A stretch of 64,000 nucleotides of DNA from a virus: positions 1-64,000 of the IMG/VR virus record IMGVR_UViG_3300021085_000019. The stretch is one strand, 5' to 3'. The translations under genes and the position numbers were made by a program. Shown in pieces: positions 37,401 through 44,526 of the stretch. Every line of letters starts with the position of its first letter. The first letter of the stretch is position 1. Below the pieces are notes generated by a model. That model did not search any database. It was not told the DNA's origin and was given only the letters and a program-made list of their open reading frames with translations.

Positions 37401-38012
37401 GCATTTGATGCACAAAACTCTAGATTTAACTGTGATTGGTTTGGTGGTTATCAATATGCAGCCAATTCGTTCCTAGATTTTGATAATGACTCACCTGGTA
37501 GTAGTGGATCTAATGGTGTTCATTTGGCGTCAGTTGCTGGTATGGACTTTACTATTGACTCAAATAACAATGGGACAGCTGATGAATTTACCTGGCGCGT
37601 CAACTCGCCTACAGCGTCAACCGGCACTGAGTTGATGAGCTTAGACAGCGACGGTGATTTAACAGTTACTGGAGCTCTTGCCGCAACAACAAAATCATTT
37701 GATATTGAGCATCCAACAAAAGAGGGTAAGAGATTACATCATGGTGTTCTTGAAGGACCCGAGCATGCAGTATATATTAGAGGAAAAACAAAAGAATCAA
37801 TCATTCAATTGCCTGAATATTGGAATGGGCTAGTTCATGAAGATACTATAACTGTTCAGCTTACAGCAATTGGCCGGTCAGAATATCTTTATGTCGACGG
37901 CATTAAAGATAACACTGTAAGTATTTCTAATGACACTGAATATTTTTACTTTATACAAGCCGAGCGTAAAGATGTCGAAAGGTTTGAGGTAGAATATGAC
38001 GACGTCGACTAA
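31434..38012 (+). CDS. Giant tail fibre protein (2192 residues) with EGPE-type C-terminal domain
   Basis: A fibre subunit with the same build as its upstream neighbour: an N-terminal attachment region (FKVKNGLAVEGADLKITGDG), the shared module GDLNITGDINSVSTTDLDIT (about 178-240), then about a dozen VGIGTNxPxxKLHV repeats through the shaft. The C-terminus (about 2086-2192) differs from the other fibres: KSFDIEHPTKEGKRLHHG, then LEGPEHAVYIRG, then LPEYWNGL and a strand-rich end. This KSFxIxHP...EGPExxVYxRG pattern occurs at the end of other phage and giant-virus fibre-like proteins and may be a trimerisation or self-processing domain; that reading is from memory and not proven. Its last 17 bases overlap the next gene. 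Confidence 0.85.
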   Translation: MATDHNFKVKNGLAVEGADLKITGDGNDTRIESGGEIRFRPEGSSSNKVRITLNELEVSGSIDASADLKTNNTTRINSSGGFTLGSGSMTGPVTISPPSGQNTVLNLNGALDTFLEKDTGSHFYIANNVEDKDIKFRINNGGTQKIPLTIHGQSGTVDLTGDLDVSGDLAVSGDLNITGDINSVSTTDLDITDKTITLSKGSTSSSTSDGAGIIIEGPSPAPELKYQHSNARWTLNKEVFTPSGFMIGTTSTDVGLMRNSSGVFDFQAQSGREISFSNATNGEHVRIDADGKVGIGTDNPGVNLQINDSTTTQTNSEFRIYGYDTGTSDAKYGRIFIDSGGNLNVAAQDSYLILTSGNYIQANDTLYALESILMRNNKKIQMAGSDGGFNGVMNVSTSDVVQVGGVSGWGGTIGQLALYSNDGEAVRIDENQWVGIGTNDPSRKLHVYQNNGTNVVAAFESNDAQVWIDLRDSNSTSYGGSAYGCLLGHDPVNDHLFIVADGNVTKHFVVDNTGNVGIGTSDPKTDLHVLGASGNAQATTVRLGGDGANGNHTPKLEFTEGTTGTSMNFGFSLLADGNSSNNFLIRNHNSSTGGAVAICVDRATGFVGIGNNSGSPKSRLDINSSGDNFVYLNYTRSTGGTNEKYWRSGIETNHRFAIGKVNDAYNSLSEYLTILSGGNVGIGINNPSEKLEVNGNIKADTLKIDNIVFEDEDGSPTDSITASTEWDGTNSTLSFEGSAGQLFAISNNLTGTIFSVNDISGIPSIEVEDDGEIRFAEFGGYVKIGHDSSVPGQEAPLIVTKTQGTLPPAPDTPSKNVAVFQNNSTAGEYSIISIIGGNTGRSSIHLGDTDDDNAGAIYYTHNDNKLHFRTNSSGDDVQIESDGTLNISTGDLRLGVGKKFYMGGSNHTYISEDIDDRLRFFTGGQEFMRFTEAGTDTVNFYTPVSSSGTITAPALNGTDSTNNVGFNIATDSTSNGRAFIILDSDSTDGVGVGSDYTYIGSDYASFRGWVSAGQNGASGGVRVSDGSGTAPTLSFADRTDTGLWAQDYSTGEDRVMISTGGSIRAEVQSAGVYSYANVYAVNEFRNITNTWKATTSQVSQDFQFIGNTSNTPVTIMHLDTGNANVGIGTTSTDSTYKLQIAGAQRTTVTGSNTVAGWFENTDDHDYNIRIVPKLSSGGYNPITSTGDSGIIFSTDNDHTNAVDNNGLIIAPHSDEKGGLYIAESGNVGINVRNTGSQALWVEIPTAQQSDTNLVAYFKSHNNKACIQITDNDTTAVVSAEGTRMSLGGQQGVHANNVNINTSNANTGIGIITGSDGDLSLNVPRLHVKADTQQGVNALVARFEAGNDNDNTGAAILINHSNDRGLLIEGGRSNSDRAIAHLGLVTSGGDHNRVLTIRQDGSNYWAGIGTEVPEALLHVKAASGTTATIRIEGGSNTVSASGEINSQLDFGSNDGSVNSAGQVGGRIASVTENTNGAYTGMAFYTFTQSGSPDLAEKMRIRYDGSVGIGEASPTTGKLVVNGNTNQYTLRLNGGTSSGTSYGARIRAGTNTSDYGLIVENTSAGPQFAVRGDGHVGIGTNDPIDQFHLKSSSGDARMVLESPVDSDCEIKLSENGTVKFTVGFNAADDTFRIGTTNVDTNPRMAITSAGKVGFGRENPHNKFHVIGDGRFEGNLMTGSASYTNVPAKAIHIKDSGDNACLRIEDSTGSNKVYDFRVNTGAGLKIIDQGTVGTGNNVRFRIEDDGKVGIGNFPTTNNNSNNHDSIAPAARLHVYDTGGGGTEKPLMILENYIGDHGTTPSKVSIDIRNQDSNNNPNRVSLKNVTVNSTTYGVNDEAAAHFVIGLSKGGNVIERAMFHADGHMSIGTSMFNPYTHVNTGSYFKPKTNVTSNRTLSIGGGDAGADISLVSSTTSDDGHVGGLFFTSTAGATDAHKQLAGIDCVYDKHATSDAVSGGHLRFFTKPTGSGINSPRMWIHQNGNIYMKNQSGSDVVAFDAQNSRFNCDWFGGYQYAANSFLDFDNDSPGSSGSNGVHLASVAGMDFTIDSNNNGTADEFTWRVNSPTASTGTELMSLDSDGDLTVTGALAATTKSFDIEHPTKEGKRLHHGVLEGPEHAVYIRGKTKESIIQLPEYWNGLVHEDTITVQLTAIGRSEYLYVDGIKDNTVSISNDTEYFYFIQAERKDVERFEVEYDDVD

Positions 38013-39273
38013 TCAAAAAATAGTTACCAGGGGATTAAAATACGCCTGGGATATGAATAATAAAAAGTCGTGGAAAGGTAAACCGACTACTAACTTATTA
38101 AGTAATCCTGATTTTAGTAATGGAACTACTGGCTGGACTCTAACTTCAAGGTCGTCATCGACACACAACGATACTATGGAAATTAGATACGAGCCTAATG
38201 GTACACCGTATCTTAACATGCATTTGGAAAGAACTTCCGGCAGCGGGAATAGTTGGTCTCACTTAAGACAAGGCTCTGTATTCTCCTCGACTGGAAATTA
38301 TGCAACTTCAGGACAATTTAGAGTTAATGCGTATTCGGTATCTAGTGGGAGCACATTGTCACAGTTTAGAGGGTCCGCCTTTTATAATGATTGGTGGTCA
38401 GCAAATAGACCTATTAGAAATATATCTGCAAGTGATATAGGTCAGGGATGGTTGGATTTAGAATTAAATAGAGATTACGTGTCCTCATATACTGATAGTA
38501 ACGGAACAGTTTATAATTTAGATGGGTGTTTTGAATTTTATACTGGAAGTATGCCAGCCGTTGGAGATCTTATTGATATCGATATAAGATTAATTCAAAT
38601 AGAGTCAGGCACTTTTGCCACGCCTTTTGTGAATGGCACTAGAACGAATACGAACTCATTACGCGATATGACTTCTAGTAATACTCTTACACTAAGCGCG
38701 CTTACATATAATTCTGACGGGACTTTTGAGTTTGATCAAAGCGCTTCAAATAGAATTACATCTGATAAACTTATGAGAACTCTTATGGATAGTGTAGACA
38801 CTTATACGTATTCATGTGTTATAAAAAGAACAGCGTCTATGCCTGACGGTCACGGGATTGCTTTAGGACTTCAAGGATATAACTGTGGTATTCTTTTAAA
38901 GAACGATGGTATTATTGCAAGTAATTGGTATAATAATGGGTCGGGGTATTCTGTTAAACAAAGCGGAACTGCAACTTTAGCAAATAACACTTGGGCCCAT
39001 GCGACTATGACTTGGAATTGTAGAGAAAACATGAAGCTGTATATTAATGGCGAACTAACACATACTGTATCGGTTTCTGCTCAAACTGGTAGTAGCAATA
39101 ATGAATGGTATGGAGTAACGTCTGCACACAGTAATCCAATAATGGCTGGCGGTGGTTCGAGTCATTGGGAAACAAATTCTGTAATAAAAGAAGCTCAGGT
39201 GTATGATAGAGAGTTAAGTGCAGAAGAAGTAAAACAAAATTTTATTGCGGTGAGAGGTAAATACGGTCTATGA
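37996..39273 (+). CDS. LamG/concanavalin-like lectin protein A
   Basis: A 425-residue protein, first of three tandem relatives. N-terminal part: LKYAWDMNNKKSWKGKPTTN (split over residues 14-33), a motif shared by all three, then a jelly-roll stretch ending in the FVNGTRT line (to about 210). C-terminal part (about 225-410): a LamG-like fold with NTWAHATMTW, then KLYINGEL, the usual strand signature of sugar- or protein-binding concanavalin-type domains, and the end motif YDRELSAEEVKQNF...RGKYG. Such proteins decorate virions of T4-like phages. Translation starts inside the end of the 2192-residue fibre gene and its stop overlaps the next start, so it is tied to both neighbours. Confidence 0.82.
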   Translation: MTTSTNQKIVTRGLKYAWDMNNKKSWKGKPTTNLLSNPDFSNGTTGWTLTSRSSSTHNDTMEIRYEPNGTPYLNMHLERTSGSGNSWSHLRQGSVFSSTGNYATSGQFRVNAYSVSSGSTLSQFRGSAFYNDWWSANRPIRNISASDIGQGWLDLELNRDYVSSYTDSNGTVYNLDGCFEFYTGSMPAVGDLIDIDIRLIQIESGTFATPFVNGTRTNTNSLRDMTSSNTLTLSALTYNSDGTFEFDQSASNRITSDKLMRTLMDSVDTYTYSCVIKRTASMPDGHGIALGLQGYNCGILLKNDGIIASNWYNNGSGYSVKQSGTATLANNTWAHATMTWNCRENMKLYINGELTHTVSVSAQTGSSNNEWYGVTSAHSNPIMAGGGSSHWETNSVIKEAQVYDRELSAEEVKQNFIAVRGKYGL

Positions 39274-40406
39274 TTTCTCATAACAGCAAAATTACTCTTG
39301 ATGGTTTAGAACTATATTGTGACGCAACAAATCCTAAAAGTTTTGAAGGTGAGGCTACTACAAATCTATCAAATACTTCGGCCGGAGTAAAGGATTGGAC
39401 TATCGGCAATCTTGTGGCAAGTGTTTCTTTATCTACGGTTACAACTAATAGCGTATATAGGATTACTAGTGGGTCTACGGCTGGGGCTTTTAGATTTTAT
39501 TTTAATGTTAGTAATTTAACGGACGGTGAAACGTATACTATGAGTTTTAGAAATAAAATTATCAGTTCAACTGGTGGAGTAACTCCTAATTTTACTCCTA
39601 CAGATTGGAACGATCAATCTATAACAAAGACACAAACGTTAAATAACGATCATTGGTATCATACCGCAACTGGTTCAAGAAGTACATATACAAATACGTA
39701 TAGATTTATGGATTTTTATATTACTGCAAATACAGTAGTTGAGATATACGACGTTCAATTAGAAGAAAAAGATCATGCTACGCCGTACGTGGCGTATCAG
39801 AGAAATACATGGAAGGACTTGACTAAAAACGGTTATGATTTAAATTTTGTCAGTGGAACTCCGGAGTATTCATCTACTAATAACGCGGTGTCCTTTAGAA
39901 GCGCTGATACAGAATATAGTACGGCAACTATTGACAAAGGAATACTAAAAGCTACTAACGAACTTGGAGAGTGGTCGTTAGAATGTCTATTTAAACAAAT
40001 AAGTGATTCTAATGCCAATGAAGCCGTAATTATAGGAAGAAGCGGACATCACGGCGGAATATTAGTTCAGACAAATCATATACGCCATCAAATAAGAACT
40101 GTTGATGGTAGTACAGGACAGTTATCTGAATCGGCTGGAAACATGACAAATGGAAATTGGTATCATAGCGTTATGACATATGAAAATGGTTTAGTAAATT
40201 CGTATTTAAATGGCGTATTAGTTTCTTCCGATCAGTTCGACAAAAATACTTATAATATACGCGCGTACGATAACACCTTATATGTTGGAGGTATTAGTGG
40301 TAGATATCCTAATATTGATTTATCGCTAGTTAGGGCTTACTCTAAAGCTTTAAATAGCTCTGAAGTTCTTACTAATTATCACGCGACAAAGGGAAGAATG
40401 ATATGA
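39270..40406 (+). CDS. LamG/concanavalin-like lectin protein B
   Basis: A 378-residue diverged relative of the protein before it. It shares the opening (LDGLELYCDATNPKSFEGE, then TTNL), a central segment ending in ATPYVAYQRNTW, the LamG strand pair NWYHSVMTYENG...VNSYLNGVLV (about 290-320), and the end motif YSKALNSSEVLTNY...KGRM. It is shorter, mainly in the first domain. It overlaps both neighbours by ATGA (39270-39273 and 40403-40406), so translation of the three is likely coupled at fixed ratio. Carbohydrate binding is inferred from the fold only. Confidence 0.82.
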   Translation: MISHNSKITLDGLELYCDATNPKSFEGEATTNLSNTSAGVKDWTIGNLVASVSLSTVTTNSVYRITSGSTAGAFRFYFNVSNLTDGETYTMSFRNKIISSTGGVTPNFTPTDWNDQSITKTQTLNNDHWYHTATGSRSTYTNTYRFMDFYITANTVVEIYDVQLEEKDHATPYVAYQRNTWKDLTKNGYDLNFVSGTPEYSSTNNAVSFRSADTEYSTATIDKGILKATNELGEWSLECLFKQISDSNANEAVIIGRSGHHGGILVQTNHIRHQIRTVDGSTGQLSESAGNMTNGNWYHSVMTYENGLVNSYLNGVLVSSDQFDKNTYNIRAYDNTLYVGGISGRYPNIDLSLVRAYSKALNSSEVLTNYHATKGRMI

Positions 40407-41740
40407 GTTTATTAGTTGCCATTGATGCCTATAATCCGTCTAGCTGGAAGGGTAGACCTACTAACAATTATTTAGCTACTTCTACTTGGGGCCAGGCCAA
40501 TAGTGTTGGAAGATCTGACAAAAAGCCTTTTGCCAGTAATAGCCACTCTGCTAGTGGTCAGTTGGCTTCTGATGCAAACTGGTATGTTGGTCCAATTATA
40601 AACATTCCAGAATTGCCTGTTGAAGATTGTAATATATTTTATGTGGAAGATAGTAATCCAGACAATTATTCTAGATGGAGCCCCCACGCTGGGTTTGACA
40701 TTGACGAATTAGATACACTAGATGTTACTCACGTTTTAAGTTGTTATGTTTATATACCTCCAGGAACAACGGTAGGTAATAGCACATTTTCTACGGTCAC
40801 GCAAAATAGCACAGGTGCGGATTGGCATACACAAAATTCAACCGCTTCTTCGGCAGTATATAATAGCCAATATAATTATTGGAATTTTACCGCAGATATA
40901 AATCAAACTGAGGTACTGGCAAACACTAGCACTCGTGGTTCATGGCAACGAATACACGTTCCTTTTGTTCCTAAAAGCACTATTAGAGATCAGGAAAGTG
41001 ATAGTCCTAGGATAGATAAACTAGGCGGATATTTAAGGCCTAATTTAGTAGGACAGTCTAACTATAATTATCTGTACATTGCAGCCAGTCAGCTAGAAGA
41101 AGGTAGCTTGCCTAGTCCGTACATTAGAGGCGAAAGATCTAATACAGAATCTATATTAGATTTGTCTTCTTATAAGCGAACGGTTACTGCTACATCATTA
41201 ACATATGGATCCAATGGCAAATGGGAATTCACGAATACGTCAAACGATAAAATAACAATAGATAATAACAACGATCTACATCCAGATGGAGACTTTTCAG
41301 TTGAGTGGTGGTTTTATTGCGATTCTTCTCAAAATAATCCATATCCAAGAGTTTTTGATAAAACCAATCCGTTATGCCATATAGGACAGACGTTTCCTAC
41401 TTATGTAGCATTTAATAAAACAATTGCCGGAAGCACGTTAAGACAAACAACTGCTTCAAGTCCTATTAATCACAGCACTTGGTACCATATAGCATTTACA
41501 TATAATGGTAGATACGCAAAAATATATATTGATGGAGTATTAGTCGTAGATAAAGACTGGACCACTGTAGAATATTTAAGCTCAGGTGGAATTGGGACTG
41601 ATATGACTATTGGTGGAAACAGCGGAACAAGCAGAAGTTTTAATGGTAAGATAGAGATGTTTAAATTCTATAAGGATGAGATATTATCAGCCGCTGAAGT
41701 AAAACAAAGTTATTTAAGAGGAAGAGGGAGATACCTATAA
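40403..41740 (+). CDS. LamG/concanavalin-like lectin protein C
   Basis: A 445-residue member of the same tandem set: it opens IDAYNPSSWKGRPTNN, has a longer first domain (to about 250, ending SPYIRGERSNTES), then a LamG domain (about 265-430) with DFSVEWWFYCDSS, TWYHIAFTYNGRYAKIYIDG and an end motif EILSAAEVKQSYLRGRGRYL. The LamG part is the most canonical of the three. It begins by ATGA overlap with the previous gene and is followed after 15 bases by the 64-residue gene and its own late promoter box. Confidence 0.83.
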   Translation: MSLLVAIDAYNPSSWKGRPTNNYLATSTWGQANSVGRSDKKPFASNSHSASGQLASDANWYVGPIINIPELPVEDCNIFYVEDSNPDNYSRWSPHAGFDIDELDTLDVTHVLSCYVYIPPGTTVGNSTFSTVTQNSTGADWHTQNSTASSAVYNSQYNYWNFTADINQTEVLANTSTRGSWQRIHVPFVPKSTIRDQESDSPRIDKLGGYLRPNLVGQSNYNYLYIAASQLEEGSLPSPYIRGERSNTESILDLSSYKRTVTATSLTYGSNGKWEFTNTSNDKITIDNNNDLHPDGDFSVEWWFYCDSSQNNPYPRVFDKTNPLCHIGQTFPTYVAFNKTIAGSTLRQTTASSPINHSTWYHIAFTYNGRYAKIYIDGVLVVDKDWTTVEYLSSGGIGTDMTIGGNSGTSRSFNGKIEMFKFYKDEILSAAEVKQSYLRGRGRYL

Positions 41741-41742
41741 GG

Positions 41743-41750
41743 TATAAATA
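41743..41750 (+). promoter_or_regulatory. Late promoter box TATAAATA before the 64-residue gene
   Basis: Exact late box ending five bases before the ATG at 41756; the expected transcription start falls on the ATG. AAGG directly upstream of the box is 13 bases from the ATG and would not be transcribed from it. Confidence 0.6.
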
Positions 41751-41755
41751 GAAGC

Positions 41756-41950
41756 ATGCAAGCTAATTTTAAGTATAATAAATCAACTGGAGAACTTACA
41801 ATCGTAGATAAAGATGGTGAGGAAATGTCAGTACACGCAGAAATTACATCTGATACACCGACTAGAGTATTGTTTTATGTGCAATGCGACGTCGAAGATG
41901 ATTTTAGTTTATATCCATATTTAGAACCAGGAGTTGACGATGGCGACTAG
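41756..41950 (+). CDS. Small acidic protein of unknown function
   Basis: A 64-residue protein, strongly acidic, especially in the last 20 residues (CDVEDDFSLYPYLEPGVDDG). It opens MQANFKYNKSTGELTIVDKDG, which reads as two beta strands. I do not recognise a family. No ribosome site stands at the right distance; a late promoter box ends five bases before the ATG. The last 11 bases overlap the next gene's start at 41940, whose ribosome site (AGGAG, 41929-41933) lies inside this gene, so it may also serve to couple translation. Confidence 0.65.
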   Translation: MQANFKYNKSTGELTIVDKDGEEMSVHAEITSDTPTRVLFYVQCDVEDDFSLYPYLEPGVDDGD

Positions 41951-44492
41951 AACATCATCCCAGTCAGGAAATTTTAATTCTACCTCAACTTGGGGAGGCT
42001 CTGCAGTTCCCGTAGATGGAGATCAATTTGTGGTTTCTGCCGGTCATATAGTAACCGTTAGCGATGATCGCAGAACTACTAACGGTTATCATGATTCTAC
42101 GTGTTATGGAAAGCTTCATATTACTGGTTCTGGCAAAATACGAATGAACGGCAATTTTACAGTTGATCACGTAAATGGTACCGGCGGAACAAATGCTAAT
42201 GATATAAATTATTATTTTATAGAAAACAACGCAAATACCGGGCCGTATTTTTTAATGGACAACGGTGCTATTTTTGAAATAAAAGGTAACGATGCAGACC
42301 AACATTCGATTAGAATGAAAGGTCGATACGTAATGACATTTGAAGTTAATGGTAATAATCCTAATCAAGAAACTACGTTAAATGGCGCAAAGACTATAGG
42401 ATCTACGGCGCTGACGTTTACTTCAGCATCTGGCTTTGCCGCAGGTGATTGGATTCAAGTTTATAGAACTCTTGAAAATACAAATCAATACTGGAATCAC
42501 GGAAAAATGGATGAAGGGTTTATTGTGCATGATGTGAGCGGTAACGCCGTTTATTTTAGACAATTTGTTTCTCCTACTGCGGTTATTGAAAAAGTTAATG
42601 GAACTAAGGTACGAGTCGATGATGCATCGGCGTTTAGAGTTGGACAAAAGGTTATTTTTGGAACTGGATCAAACAGAAATATTAAGACTATTACAGATAT
42701 AGGGCTTGGCGGTAATCGTATAACATTTAATAACGCTGTTGCTGGTAGTGTAGTAGGAGAAACTATGTACCAAACTGGAACAGAAAAATATCATTATGAT
42801 GATGATGCTGTTCAAAAAGTTGCAACACCGTTAACTGCAGACTCTAATGCAGGAACTAATCAGATTACAGTAGCTTCTACTGCCGGTATGGCAGTAGGCA
42901 AAAGAATATTAATTGACGCAAACAATCCTTCAGATACTAACTGGGATTATGAAGCTAGATATACTATTTCTGCGATAAGTGGCAATACAATTACGTTAAC
43001 AACAAATTTAGCAAATGACCGTAAAGCAAGAACAACTTCAAATCCTGGCGGCTGGGTGCTTATCTACGATAGAGATACACAAATTAGGGCTGCTACTATT
43101 CAAGAAGACGGCGGGGCTAGTACATCAGAGGATAGACCGTTTATTTACATCGAAGGAACTACAAGCAGCAACGCATATAAAAGACGATTTAGGTTGCGGA
43201 ATTGTTTGTTTGAAGGTATAGGATCTAATAGTAAAAATAGTACTTGGTATAGAGGAGTAATGTGTCGTGGTTACTTTAGTTATGACAATGCTTCTCATGG
43301 TCAATATGCTTCTGGAATTGAAGGTAATGTGTATACGCCAAACAATAGTGGCAATAATTCTTCATTTGCTGTAAGAGATTTTCACCAAGGGTATATTAAG
43401 CGTAATGTCTATTACAACGGTCATCAAAACATGTGGAGATATTCTAGTGGTAATAACATGCAGATTATGGGAAATTACTCAACTAGGTCTTCATATTCAT
43501 CTTTTCATTTTGATGGTTTTTACGAGCCTTATACCGAATTTGCATATAACTATGGTTCTAGGTCAGACGATTATGGTGTATTAGTACATCATCAGCGTGC
43601 AGCATCATCTTTAATACGACATAATTACTTGTTGTTTCATGAGCAACGGCCTTGGTATGAATATTATACTGCTGGCAATGTAGTTCGCGATAGAAATTAC
43701 TTTGACTTTTATAGATCTTGGCCTATTTTAGGAACTGGCGGAAATGTAAATTGGCTAAACTCTTATTTTGGAAATCAATGGGATGCTACTGGCGGAGCAA
43801 CAACTCCGGTAAACGGAGTACAAATACAGGGTAATGGCAACCAGTCTCCGGATAGATCATATAAAAACGAAATTATGACTTCAATTAATCATAATTTTAA
43901 AATAAACGATACTGCGCAATGGACATATCGAAGATGGAGAACTTGGGACAATGATGAAAACGCATGGAAAAATTATGTAGATACTAATTCCAGCAACGAA
44001 GGTGGTTTTGCAGAATCAGTGTATGTTCCAGCTGGCGCTACAGTTTATATTGCTGGAGAATTAAAATTAAGTAGTGGATTTAGTGGGACAATGCCGTATA
44101 TAGTAGGTAGGTGTGTAAACAGCTACCTACAAGGAAGATTCTACGATGGATCTGCTACAAGTGGACAGCAATCAGGAGTATCTCCAGATTCTTACTGGGG
44201 TGGCTTCTTTGAACAAAATCAATTTACAACAGCGGCCGCTTCTGGTTATGAAAGAAAGACTGTTACAATTGATCCTGTAAATTATGATTATTATATTACA
44301 GCTTATATAAGATCTACATCAACAAACCAAGGTGATGGAGATGAACATTGGTTTGAAAAACCAATTGAAATTTATATGGATAAAGGAAGCGGCGTAAAAG
44401 AACGAAAATTTATGACACATCAACAATCTAGAAGAGGATTTAACAACTCGACCACTCGAAGAGTAAAGCGTATTGGCGGTAGATTAAAATGA
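41940..44492 (+). CDS. G8-like/beta-helix virion protein, possible surface-glycan binding or cleaving adhesin
   Basis: An 850-residue protein starting at ATG 41940, six bases after AGGAG; an in-frame TTG at 41934 is too close to that site. The N-terminus, SGNFNSTSTWGGSAVPVDGD then FVVSAGHIVTV, is the opening pattern of G8-like domains, known from hyaluronan-binding/cleaving proteins and large secreted proteins. Two related DWIQVYR / KVIFGTG-type turns follow (about 160-250). The centre (about 400-620) has evenly spaced N/Y/H turns (GNVY, RNVYYNGHQNMW, MGNYSTRSS, YNYGSRSD, RHNYLLFHE, DRNYFDFY) like a right-handed parallel beta-helix, the fold of many phage depolymerases. The C-terminal 200 residues are beta-rich and Trp/Tyr-rich. 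Enzyme activity is not shown. Confidence 0.75.
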   Translation: MATRTSSQSGNFNSTSTWGGSAVPVDGDQFVVSAGHIVTVSDDRRTTNGYHDSTCYGKLHITGSGKIRMNGNFTVDHVNGTGGTNANDINYYFIENNANTGPYFLMDNGAIFEIKGNDADQHSIRMKGRYVMTFEVNGNNPNQETTLNGAKTIGSTALTFTSASGFAAGDWIQVYRTLENTNQYWNHGKMDEGFIVHDVSGNAVYFRQFVSPTAVIEKVNGTKVRVDDASAFRVGQKVIFGTGSNRNIKTITDIGLGGNRITFNNAVAGSVVGETMYQTGTEKYHYDDDAVQKVATPLTADSNAGTNQITVASTAGMAVGKRILIDANNPSDTNWDYEARYTISAISGNTITLTTNLANDRKARTTSNPGGWVLIYDRDTQIRAATIQEDGGASTSEDRPFIYIEGTTSSNAYKRRFRLRNCLFEGIGSNSKNSTWYRGVMCRGYFSYDNASHGQYASGIEGNVYTPNNSGNNSSFAVRDFHQGYIKRNVYYNGHQNMWRYSSGNNMQIMGNYSTRSSYSSFHFDGFYEPYTEFAYNYGSRSDDYGVLVHHQRAASSLIRHNYLLFHEQRPWYEYYTAGNVVRDRNYFDFYRSWPILGTGGNVNWLNSYFGNQWDATGGATTPVNGVQIQGNGNQSPDRSYKNEIMTSINHNFKINDTAQWTYRRWRTWDNDENAWKNYVDTNSSNEGGFAESVYVPAGATVYIAGELKLSSGFSGTMPYIVGRCVNSYLQGRFYDGSATSGQQSGVSPDSYWGGFFEQNQFTTAAASGYERKTVTIDPVNYDYYITAYIRSTSTNQGDGDEHWFEKPIEIYMDKGSGVKERKFMTHQQSRRGFNNSTTRRVKRIGGRLK

Positions 44493-44493
44493 G

Positions 44494-44501
44494 TATAAAT
44501 A
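44494..44501 (+). promoter_or_regulatory. Late promoter box TATAAATA before the 1510-residue fibre
   Basis: Exact late box directly after the previous stop. Predicted start near 44507 gives a 20-base leader containing a strong GGAGG (44513-44517) nine bases before the ATG at 44527. Confidence 0.75.
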
Positions 44502-44526
44502 AGAGTATAATTGGAGGAAATGACTA

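Noticed and set aside
37996-41740. A diversity-generating retroelement acting on the lectin genes
   Set aside because: No reverse transcriptase, template repeat or adenine-biased variable repeat is visible in the window, and the lectins are LamG-like rather than C-type.
41934-41939. In-frame TTG as start for the G8-like protein
   Set aside because: It touches the AGGAG ribosome site; the ATG six bases later has ideal spacing and matches the conserved N-terminus better.
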